The notes under the pieces: generated by a model
What the model saw: only the letters and a program-made list of their open reading frames with translations
Database searches by the model: none
What the model was told of the DNA's origin: nothing
Shown: piece by piece, positions 46,927-57,538 of the stretch
How the letters are laid out: each line of letters starts with the position of its first letter
Position numbering within the stretch: position 1 is the stretch's first letter
DNA from: Protula sp. h YS-2021
Taxonomy: Eukaryota; Annelida; Polychaeta; Sabellida; Serpulidae
Direction of reading: 5' to 3'
Assembly: GCA_949752745.1 (NCBI GenBank)
Contig: OX457031.1
Coordinates: 1 to 64,000, forward strand
DNA length: 64,000 nucleotides
Made by a program: the position numbers and the translations under genes

Positions 46927-48065
46927 CCCTAACCGTAACCCTATTAACCCTCTACTAAAACTCTACTGATCCTTGGGTTATGGGTTAGGGCTAACCCTTG
47001 TTACGAACTAATAGGTAATAAAATGCCAAAATCATCCCTATTCCCTAACCTCTAACCCCCTAACTCTATACCATAACCCAACCCATAACCCTGACCCTAA
47101 CCCAACCCTAACCCTAATCCCTAACCCAAGTATTTCTCGAGTTATAGCGATTAAGTTGGCAGAAACAGCCCAATAACGCATTTTTTGGTAATAACTTCGT
47201 GAAAAATCGTTTATTTTAACAGAAATAAGGCAGAAACGTGCGCGTAATAATACTATTTTATTTGTGTTGGAACTTATTTATCAAAAATTTTGACAAAAAA
47301 TATTAAAATTTTCACTTATGCAAAAAAATGCAGGTAAGGTGCACAGGTTAAACAACGTCATGCGACAGATATCATGACATGACGACTTTATGAATAAATA
47401 AGAATAAATGTGTTTTGGTAGGAACCCTTAGAGTCCAAGGATCATTTTGGTGCAATTTGAGCCATGAAAGACTAAGGGAAGGGGTCGAAATTTAAAAAAC
47501 GGGACTTGGTCCCGAGGTAGCAGACACACCATAATTTTTGGGCATTGTTGACCTTAAACTCAATTTTTGTTATGCTTGTCATAGTAGTAGGAAAATTATT
47601 TTAACAGGGCTACAAACTGCATTCAAGGGCTTTAAAACGCTATATAATTTATGATGATACCTTAAAGACTTTTTGAAAAACATTGAAAAAACGCATGACA
47701 TTTGGGGTAAAATTTGGCCTATTATTTAAAAAATGTCATTTCTTTATAACTTCTAGATAAAATAGAGCCAAAACATTTATGTCACTTATAGATTATTGCA
47801 ACACTATTACGCTTTATAAAGTTTGTAAAAATACATTAAGGGCTTTTGACGATATGGCCAAAAACTTGTCAAATTTTTCAGCATTTTGACATTTTAACAT
47901 GAAAATATCAATTTTATTATAATCTCTACACACAATACAGGCATGAAATTTGCACCAATGATAGAATATTTTATGCACTATCAAACCATATAAAAATTGT
48001 AGAAAAACATCATGGACTTTTAACGATACTGTCAAAACATTATCAAACGTTTTCTCCACTTTCAG
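46927..48065 (+). repeat. AT-rich block with entry segment, E type (E1 copy)
   Basis: The same organisation as the A block, with many substitutions and small indels. The inverted telomeric GGGTTAGGGCTAACCC motif is kept near 46982-46997. The GCAGGTAAGG motif (donor-like, GT at 47334) and the CTCCACTTTCAG end (48065) are retained. The minus-strand frame here is 81 codons (47814-48059) and differs from the A version mostly by amino-acid-changing substitutions. Confidence 0.87.
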
Positions 48066-51000
48066 TATGGGTTAGGGAATCGGGTTGGGGTATTGGGTTA
48101 GGTTATGTGTTAGGCTTAGGGTTGGTTTGGATCAAGGTTGTCTTGTGATTGACTTAGAATATTTTATAAGGCTAGTGTTGGGTAAGGGTTGGGTTGGGTT
48201 TGGTTGGGTTGGGGTTGGGTCAAGGTTGAGTTTTGTTGGACTTAAACTATTTTCCACAGGGTTGGTTCAGGGTCAGGGTTGGGATAAGGGTCGGGGTCAG
48301 GGTCAAGGGTGGGGTCAGGGTCGGGGTCAGGGTCAGGGTTGGGGTCGGGGTCAGGGTTAGGGTCGGGGTCAGGGTCAGGGTTGGGGTCAGGGTCAGGGTC
48401 AGGGTTGGGGTCAGGGTCAGGGTCAGGGTTAGGGTCAGGGTCAGGGGTTAGGGTCATGATTAGGGTCAAGGTTGTGTCAAGGTTGAGTTGTGTTGGACTT
48501 AGAATATTTTTCAAAGGGTTAGGGTCAGGGTCAGGGGTTACGGTCAGGGTCAGGGTTAAGGTCAAGTGTTGGGTCAAGGTTGAGTTGTTTTGGACTTAGA
48601 ATATTTTTCAAAGGGTTAGGGTCAGGGTCAAGGGTTAAGGTCAGGGTCAGGGTTAAGGTCAAGGGTTGGGTCAAGGTTAAGTTGTGTTGGACTTAGAATA
48701 TTTTTATAGGGTTGGGTCAGGGGTTAGGTTCAGGGTCAAGGTTGGGGTCAGGGTCGGGGTCAGGGTCAGGGTCAAGGTTAGGGTCAGGGTCAGGGTTAGG
48801 GTCAGGGTCAGGGTTGGGGTCAACGTCAGGGTTAGGGTCAAACCCCGGGTTGCATTTTCTTGCGTTTACAGGGCTGCGACCCGAGGTTACCTTGGGGTAA
48901 CCTAGGGTTACACCTGTCAATCAAGAGTTTTTTACTATCATTTCTTTGGTACGGGGAGCCATGGTACGGGGAGCCATGTGCACCCTTAGCTCTATACCCT
49001 AACCGTAACCCTATTAACCCTCTACTAAAACTCTACTGATCCTTGGGTTATGGGTTAGGGCTAACCCTTGTTACGAACTAATAGGTAATAAAATGCCAAA
49101 ATCATCCCTATTCCCTAACCTCTAACCCCCTAACTCTATACCATAACCCAACCCATAACCCTGACCCTAACCCAACCCTAACCCTAATCCCTAACCCAAG
49201 TATTTCTCGAGTTATAGCGATTAAGTTGGCAGAAACAGCCCAATAACGCATTTTTTGGTAATAACTTCGTGAAAAATCGTTTATTTTAACAGAAATAAGG
49301 CAGAAACGTGCGCGTAATAATACTATTTTATTTGTGTTGGAACTTATTTATCAAAAATTTTGACAAAAAATATTAAAATTTTCACTTATGCAAAAAAATG
49401 CAGGTAAGGTGCACAGGTTAAACAACGTCATGCGACAGATATCATGACATGACGACTTTATGAATAAATAAGAATAAATGTGTTTTGGTAGGAACCCTTA
49501 GAGTCCAAGGATCATTTTGGTGCAATTTGAGCCATGAAAGACTAAGGGAAGGGGTCGAAATTTAAAAAACGGGACTTGGTCCCGAGGTAGCAGACACACC
49601 ATAATTTTTGGGCATTGTTGACCTTAAACTCAATTTTTGTTATGCTTGTCATAGTAGTAGGAAAATTATTTTAACAGGGCTACAAACTGCATTCAAGGGC
49701 TTTAAAACGCTATATAATTTATGATGATACCTTAAAGACTTTTTGAAAAACATTGAAAAAACGCATGACATTTGGGGTAAAATTTGGCCTATTATTTAAA
49801 AAATGTCATTTCTTTATAACTTCTAGATAAAATAGAGCCAAAACATTTATGTCACTTATAGATTATTGCAACACTATTACGCTTTATAAAGTTTGTAAAA
49901 ATACATTAAGGGCTTTTGACGATATGGCCAAAAACTTGTCAAATTTTTCAGCATTTTGACATTTTAACATGAAAATATCAATTTTATTATAATCTCTACA
50001 CAAAATACAGGCATGAAATTTGCACCAATGATAGAATATTTTATGCACTATCAAACCATATAAAAATTGTAGAAAAACATCATGGACTTTTAACGATACT
50101 GTCAAAACATTATCAAACGTTTTCTCCACTTTCAGTATGGGTTAGGGAATCGGGTTGGGGTATTGGGTTAGGTTATGTGTTAGGCTTAGGGTTGGTTTGG
50201 ATCAAGGTTGTCTTGTGATTGACTTAGAATATTTTATAAGGCTAGTGTTGGGTAAGGGTTGGGTTGGGTTTGGTTGGGTTGGGGTTGGGTCAAGGTTGAG
50301 TTTTGTTGGACTTAAACTATTTTCCACAGGGTTGGTTCAGGGTCAGGGTTGGGATAAGGGTCGGGGTCAGGGTCAAGGGTGGGGTCAGGGTCGGGGTCAG
50401 GGTCAGGGTTGGGGTCGGGGTCAGGGTTAGGGTCGGGGTCAGGGTCAGGGTTGGGGTCAGGGTCAGGGTCAGGGTTGGGGTCAGGGTCAGGGTCAGGGTT
50501 AGGGTCAGGGTCAGGGGTTAGGGTCATGATTAGGGTCAAGGTTGTGTCAAGGTTGAGTTGTGTTGGACTTAGAATATTTTTCAAAGGGTTAGGGTCAGGG
50601 TCAGGGGTTACGGTCAGGGTCAGGGTTAAGGTCAAGTGTTGGGTCAAGGTTGAGTTGTTTTGGACTTAGAATATTTTTCAAAGGGTTAGGGTCAGGGTCA
50701 AGGGTTAAGGTCAGGGTCAGGGTTAAGGTCAAGGGTTGGGTCAAGGTTAAGTTGTGTTGGACTTAGAATATTTTTATAGGGTTGGGTCAGGGGTTAGGTT
50801 CAGGGTCAAGGTTGGGGTCAGGGTCGGGGTCAGGGTCAGGGTCAAGGTTAGGGTCAGGGTCAGGGTTAGGGTCAGGGTCAGGGTTGGGGTCAACGTCAGG
50901 GTTAGGGTCAAACCCCGGGTTGCATTTTCTTGCGTTTACAGGGCTGCGACCCGAGGTTACCTTGGGGTAACCTAGGGTTACACCTGTCAATCAAGAGTTT

Positions 51001-53031
51001 TTTACTATCATTTCTTTGGTACGGGGAGCCATGGTACGGGGAGCCATGTGCACCCTTAGCTCTATACCCTAACCCTAACCCTAACTCTAACCCCCTAACT
51101 CTATACCATAACCCAACCCATAACCCTGACCCTAACCCAACCCTAACCCTAATCCCTAACCCAAGTATTTCTCGAGTTATAGCGATTAAGTTGGCAGAAA
51201 CAGCCCAATAACGCATTTTTTGGTAATAACTTCGTGAAAAATCGTTTATTTTAACAGAAATAAGGCAGAAACGTGCGCGTAATAATACTATTTTATTTGT
51301 GTTGGAACTTATTTATCAAAAATTTTGACAAAAAATATTAAAATTTTCACTTATGCAAAAAAATGCAGGTAAGGTGCACAGGTTAAACAACGTCATGCGA
51401 CAGATATCATGACATGACGACTTTATGAATAAATAAGAATAAATGTGTTTTGGTAGGAACCCTTAGAGTCCAAGGATCATTTTGGTGCAATTTGAGCCAT
51501 GAAAGACTAAGGGAAGGGGTCGAAATTTAAAAAACGGGACTTGGTCCCGAGGTAGCAGACACACCATAATTTTTGGGCATTGTTGACCTTAAACTCAATT
51601 TTTGTTATGCTTGTCATAGTAGTAGGAAAATTATTTTAACAGGGCTACAAACTGCATTCAAGGGCTTTAAAACGCTATATAATTTATGATGATACCTTAA
51701 AGACTTTTTGAAAAACATTGAAAAAACGCATGACATTTGGGGTAAAATTTGGCCTATTATTTAAAAAATGTCATTTCTTTATAACTTCTAGATAAAATAG
51801 AGCCAAAACATTTATGTCACTTATAGATTATTGCAACACTATTACGCTTTATAAAGTTTGTAAAAATACATTAAGGGCTTTTGACGATATGGCCAAAAAC
51901 TTGTCAAATTTTTCAGCATTTTGACATTTTAACATGAAAATATCAATTTTATTATAATCTCTACACACAATACAGGCATGAAATTTGCACCAATGATAGA
52001 ATATTTTATGCACTATCAAACCATATAAAAATTGTAGAAAAACATCATGGACTTTTAACGATACTGTCAAAACATTATCAAACGTTTTCTCCACTTTCAG
52101 TATGGGTTAGGGAATCGGGTTGGGGTATTGGGTTAGGTTATGTGTTAGGCTTAGGGTTGGTTTGGATCAAGGTTGTCTTGTGATTGACTTAGAATATTTT
52201 ATAAGGCTAGTGTTGGGTAAGGGTTGGGTTGGGTTTGGTTGGGTTGGGGTTGGGTCAAGGTTGAGTTTTGTTGGACTTAAACTATTTTCCACAGGGTTGG
52301 TTCAGGGTCAGGGTTGGGATAAGGGTCGGGGTCAGGGTCAAGGGTGGGGTCAGGGTCGGGGTCAGGGTCAGGGTTGGGGTCGGGGTCAGGGTTAGGGTCG
52401 GGGTCAGGGTCAGGGTTGGGGTCAGGGTCAGGGTCAGGGTTGGGGTCAGGGTCAGGGTCAGGGTTAGGGTCAGGGTCAGGGGTTAGGGTCATGATTAGGG
52501 TCAAGGTTGTGTCAAGGTTGAGTTGTGTTGGACTTAGAATATTTTTCAAAGGGTTAGGGTCAGGGTCAGGGGTTACGGTCAGGGTCAGGGTTAAGGTCAA
52601 GTGTTGGGTCAAGGTTGAGTTGTTTTGGACTTAGAATATTTTTCAAAGGGTTAGGGTCAGGGTCAAGGGTTAAGGTCAGGGTCAGGGTTAAGGTCAAGGG
52701 TTGGGTCAAGGTTAAGTTGTGTTGGACTTAGAATATTTTTATAGGGTTGGGTCAGGGGTTAGGTTCAGGGTCAAGGTTGGGGTCAGGGTCGGGGTCAGGG
52801 TCAGGGTCAAGGTTAGGGTCAGGGTCAGGGTTAGGGTCAGGGTCAGGGTTGGGGTCAACGTCAGGGTTAGGGTCAAACCCCGGGTTGCATTTTCTTGCGT
52901 TTACAGGGCTGCGACCCGAGGTTACCTTGGGGTAACCTAGGGTTACACCTGTCAATCAAGAGTTTTTTACTATCATTTCTTTGGTACGGGGAGCCATGGT
53001 ACGGGGAGCCATGTGCACCCTTAGCTCTATA

Positions 53032-53229
53032 CCCTACACTAACCCTAACCCTAACCCTAACCCTAACCCTAACCCTAACCCTAACCCTAACCCTAACCCT
53101 AACACTAACCCTAACCCTAACCCTAACCCTAACCCTAGGGTTACACCTGTCAATCAAGAGTTTTTTTCTATCATTTCTTTGGTCCACAGAGCCGTGGTCC
53201 ACAGAGCCATGTGCACCCTTAGCTCTATA
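53032..53229 (+). repeat. Truncated module: array joined to half a boundary block (198 bp)
   Basis: The CCCTAA array (53032-53137, starting CCCTACACTAA) passes directly into CTAGGGTTACACC in the middle of a boundary block. About 92 bases later the standard CTCTATA seam follows. The doublet is the F type (GGTCCACAGAGCC), unlike the E modules to its left. Confidence 0.93.
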
Positions 53230-54158
53230 CCCTAACACTAACCCTAACCCTAACCCTAATCGGGTTGGGGTATTGGGTTAGGTTATGTGTTAGGCTTAGG
53301 GTTGGTTTGGATCAAGGTTGTCTTGTGATTGACTTAGAATATTTTATAAGGCTAGTGTTGGGTAAGGGTTGGGTTGGGTTTGGTTGGGTTGGGGTTGGGT
53401 CAAGGTTGAGTTTTGTTGGACTTAAACTATTTTCCACAGGGTTGGTTCAGGGTCAGGGTTGGGATAAGGGTCGGGGTCAGGGTCAAGGGTGGGGTCAGGG
53501 TCGGGGTCAGGGTCAGGGTTGGGGTCGGGGTCAGGGTTAGGGTCGGGGTCAGGGTCAGGGTTGGGGTCAGGGTCAGGGTCAGGGTTAGGGTCAGGGTCAG
53601 GGGTTAGGGTCATGATTAGGGTCAAGGTTGTGTCAAGGTTGAGTTGTGTTGGACTTAGAATATTTTTCAAAGGGTTAGGGTCAGGGTCAGGGGTTGCGGT
53701 CAGGGTCAGGGTTAAGGTCAAGTGTTGGGTCAAGGTTGAGTTGTTTTGGACTTAGAATATTTTTCAAAGGGTTAGGGTCAGGGTCAAGGGTTAAGGTCAG
53801 GGTCAGGGTTAAGGTCAAGGGTTGGGTCAAGGTTAAGTTGTGTTGGACTTAGAATATTTTTATAGGGTTGGGTCAGGGGTTAGGTTCAGGGTCAAGGTTG
53901 GGGTCAGGGTCGGGGTCAGGGTCAGGGTCAAGGTTAGGGTCAGGGTCAGGGTTAGGGTTAGGGTCAGGGTCAGGGTTGGGGTCAACGTCAGGGTTAGGGT
54001 CAAACCCCGGGTTGCATTTTCTTGCGTTTACAGGGCTGCGACCCGATGTTACCTTGGGGTAACCTAGGGTTACACCTGTCAATCAAGAGTTTTTTACTAT
54101 CATTTCTTTGGTACGGGGAGCCATGGTACGGGGAGCCATGTGCACCCTTAGCTCTATA
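53230..54158 (+). repeat. Truncated E-like module lacking the AT block (929 bp)
   Basis: A short CCCTAA array (53230-53259) with one CACTAA is fused to TCGGGTTGGGG at the start of the G-rich tract, removing the whole AT block. The G-rich tract is E-like but shows a deletion and small changes. The boundary block is 53997-54158, with GATGTTACC replacing GAGGTTACC in the hairpin arm. Confidence 0.92.
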
Positions 54159-54273
54159 CCCTAACCCTAACCCTAACCCTAACCCTATATCAGCCAATCA
54201 GAAGTTTTTTTCTATCATTTCTTTGGTACGGGGAGCCATGGTACGGGGAGCCATGTGCACCCTTAGCTCTATA
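54159..54273 (+). repeat. Truncated module: array joined to the CCAAT part of a long boundary block
   Basis: The CCCTAA array (54159-54187) is followed by TATCAGCCAATCAG, which in the B long boundary block lies just downstream of the CRE. The CCAAT box (54194-54198) is kept and the CRE is lost. The doublet is GGTACGGGGAGCCAT. Confidence 0.92.
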
Positions 54274-54440
54274 CCCTAACCTAACACTAACCCTAACCCT
54301 AACCCTAACCCTAACCCTAACCCTAACCCTAACCCTAACCCTAACCCTAACCCTAACCCTAACCCTAACCCTAACCCTAACCCTAACCCTAACCCTAACC
54401 CTAACTAACCCTAACCCTAACCCAACCCTAACCCTAATCC
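54274..54440 (-). repeat. Longest near-pure interstitial telomeric array
   Basis: About 24 CCCTAA-type units, including CCTAA, CACTAA and CTAA slips, run into CCCAACCCTAACCCTAATCC at the left edge of the F0 AT block. Confidence 0.95.
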
Positions 54441-55386
54441 CTAATCCAAGTATTTCTCGAGTTATAGGGATTAAGTTGGCAGAAACAGCCCAATAACGCA
54501 TTTTTTTGGTAATAACTTCGTGAAAAATCGTTTATTTTAACAGAAATAAGGCAGAAACGTGCGCGTAATAATACTATTTTATTTGTGTTGGAACTTATTT
54601 ATCAAAAATTCTGACAAAAAATATTAACATTTTCACTTATGCAAAAAAATGCAGGTAAGGTGCACAGGTTAAACAACGTCATGCGATTAATATCATGACA
54701 TGACGACTTTATGAATAAATAAGAATAAATGTGTTTTGGTAAGAACCCTTAGAGTCAGAGGATTATTTTGGTGCAATTTGAGTCCTGAAAGACTAAGGAA
54801 AGCGGTTGAAATTTAAAAAACGGGACTTGGTCTCGAGGTAGCAGAGACACCATAATTTTTGGGCATCGTTGACCTTAAACTCAATTTTTGTTATGCTTGT
54901 CATAGTAGTAGGAAAATTATTTTAACAGGGCTACAAACTGCGTTCAAGGGCTTTAAAACGCTATATAATTTATGACGATACCTTAAAGACTTTTTCAAAA
55001 ACATTTAAAAAACGCATGAAATTTGGGGTAAAATTTGGCCCATTATTTAAAAAATGTCATTTCTTTATAACTTCTAGATAAAATAGAGCCAAAATATTTA
55101 TGTCACTTATAGATCATTGCAACGCTATTACGCGGTATAAAGTTTGTAAAAATCCATTAAGGGCTTTTGACGATATGGTCAAAAACTTGTCAATTTTTTT
55201 AGCATTTTGACATTTTAACATGAAAATATCAATTTTATTATAACTTCTACACATAATACAGGCATGACATTTGCAATAATAATAGAATATTTCATGCACT
55301 ATTAAACCATATAAAATTTGTAGAAAAACATCATGGACTTTTAACGATATTGTCAAAACATTATCAAACGTTTTCTCCACTTTCAG

Positions 55387-56236
55387 TATGGGTTAGGGTA
55401 TCGGGTTGGGGTATTGGGTTAGGTTATGTGTCAGGCTTAGGGTTGGGTTGGATCAAGGTTGCCTTGTGATTGACTTAGAATATTTTATAAGGCTTCTGTT
55501 GGGTAAGGGTTGGGTTGATGTTGGGTCACGGTTGAGTTTTGTTGGACTTAGAATATTTTTTACAGGCTTGGTTCAGGGTCAGGGTTGGGGTAAGGGTCGG
55601 GGTCAGGGTCAAGGGTGGGGTCAGGGTCGGGGTCAGGGTCAGGGTTGGGGTCAGGGTTAGGGTCGGGGTCAGGGTCAGGGTTGGGGTCAGGGTCAGGGTT
55701 AGGGTCAGGGTCAGGGTTAGGGTCAGGGTCAGGCTTAGGGTCAGGGTTAGGGTCAAGGTTGTGTCAATGTTGAGTTGTGTTGGACTTAGAATATTTTTCA
55801 AAGGGTTAGGGTCAGGGTCAAGGGTTAGGGTCAGGGTCAGGGTTAAGGTCAAGGGTTGGGTTAAGGTTGAGTTGTTTTGGACTTAGAATATTTTTCAAAG
55901 GGTTAGGGTCAGGGTCAAGGGTTAGGGTCAGGGTTAGGGTTAAGGTCAAGGGTTGGGTTAAGGTTGAGTTGTTTTGGACTTAGAATATTTTTCAAAGGGT
56001 TAGGGTCAGGGTCAAGGGTTAGGGTCAGGGTCAGGGTTAAGGTCAAGGGTTGGGTCAAGGTTAAGTTGTGTTGGACTTAGAATATTTTTACAGGGTTGGG
56101 TCAGGGGTTAGGGTCAGGGTCAAGGTTGGGGTCAGGGTGGGGGTCAGGGTCAGGGTCAGGGTTGGGGTCAGGATCGGGGTCAGGGTCAGGGTCAAGGTTG
56201 GGATCAGGGTCAGGGTTGGGGTCAGGGTCAGGGTTA
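55387..56236 (+). repeat. G-rich degenerate telomeric tract, F type
   Basis: TTAGGG, TCAGGG, TTGGGG and TCGGGG hexamers with the TTGGACTTAGAATATTTTT spacer repeated. Three consecutive units (about 55788, 55879 and 55976) carry TTTTTCAAAGGG after the spacer core. This is one more such unit than in the A tract. Confidence 0.9.
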
Positions 56237-56398
56237 GGGTCTCAACCCGGGTTGCATTTTCTTGCGTTTATAGGGTTGCGACCCGGGGTTACCTTGGGGT
56301 AACCTAGGGTTACACCTGTCAATCAAGAGTTTTTTTCTATCATTTCTTTGGTCCACAGAGCCGTGGTCCACAGAGCCATGTGCACCCTTAGCTCTATA

Positions 56399-57538
56399 CC
56401 CTAACCGTAACCCTATTAACCCTCTAGTAAAAATCTACTGACCCTTGGGTTATGGGTTAGGGCTAACCCTTGTTACGAACTAATAGGTAATAAAATGCCA
56501 AAATCATCATTATACCCTAACCTCTAACCCAATAACTCTATACCATAACCCAACCCATAACCCTGACCCTAACCCAACCCTAACCCTAATCCCTAATCCA
56601 AGTATTTCTCGAGTTATAGGGATTAAGTTGGCAGAAACAGCCCAATAACGCATTTTTTTGGTAATAACTTCGTGAAAAATCGTTTATTTTAACAGAAATA
56701 AGGCAGAAACGTGCGCGTAATAATACTATTTTATTTGTGTTGGAACTTATTTATCAAAAATTCTGACAAAAAATATTAACATTTTCACTTATGCAAAAAA
56801 ATGCAGGTAAGGTGCACAGGTTAAACAACGTCATGCGATTAATATCATGACATGACGACTTTATGAATAAATAAGAATAAATGTGTTTTGGTAAGAACCC
56901 TTAGAGTCAGAGGATTATTTTGGTGCAATTTGAGTCCTGAAAGACTAAGGAAAGCGGTTGAAATTTAAAAAACGGGACTTGGTCTCGAGGTAGCAGAGAC
57001 ACCATAATTTTTGGGCATCGTTGACCTTAAACTCAATTTTTGTTATGCTTGTCATAGTAGTAGGAAAATTATTTTAACAGGGCTACAAACTGCGTTCAAG
57101 GGCTTTAAAACGCTATATAATTTATGACGATACCTTAAAGACTTTTTCAAAAACATTTAAAAAACGCATGAAATTTGGGGTAAAATTTGGCCCATTATTT
57201 AAAAAATGTCATTTCTTTATAACTTCTAGATAAAATAGAGCCAAAATATTTATGTCACTTATAGATCATTGCAACGCTATTACGCGGTATAAAGTTTGTA
57301 AAAATCCATTAAGGGCTTTTGACGATATGGTCAAAAACTTGTCAATTTTTTTAGCATTTTGACATTTTAACATGAAAATATCAATTTTATTATAACTTCT
57401 ACACATAATACAGGCATGACATTTGCAATAATAATAGAATATTTCATGCACTATTAAACCATATAAAATTTGTAGAAAAACATCATGGACTTTTAACGAT
57501 ATTGTCAAAACATTATCAAACGTTTTCTCCACTTTCAG
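56399..57538 (+). repeat. AT-rich block with entry segment, F type (F1 copy)
   Basis: It is like the A block with scattered substitutions, for example GTGTTGGAAC for GTGTTCGAAC. The same donor-like GCAGGTAAGG (GT at 56807) and CTCCACTTTCAG end (57538) are present, with the same 173-bp internal periodicity on the right side. Confidence 0.87.

Larger units (their letters stand above)
44893..53031 (+). repeat. Four E modules (2034, 2070, 2070 and 1965 bp)
   Basis: The units are E0 44893-46926, E1 46927-48996, E2 48997-51066 and E3 51067-53031. All have diverged AT blocks, for example ATGATGATACC for ATGACGATACC. E0 and E3 enter the AT region at CTCTAACCCCCTAACTC and lack the upstream part present in E1 and E2. 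E1 and E2 differ by one base that I could find (C at 47933, A at 50003). The seam-side doublet is GGTACGGGGAGCCAT, as in B, so E modules have A-like bodies with a B-like right end. No gene is supported. Confidence 0.93.
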
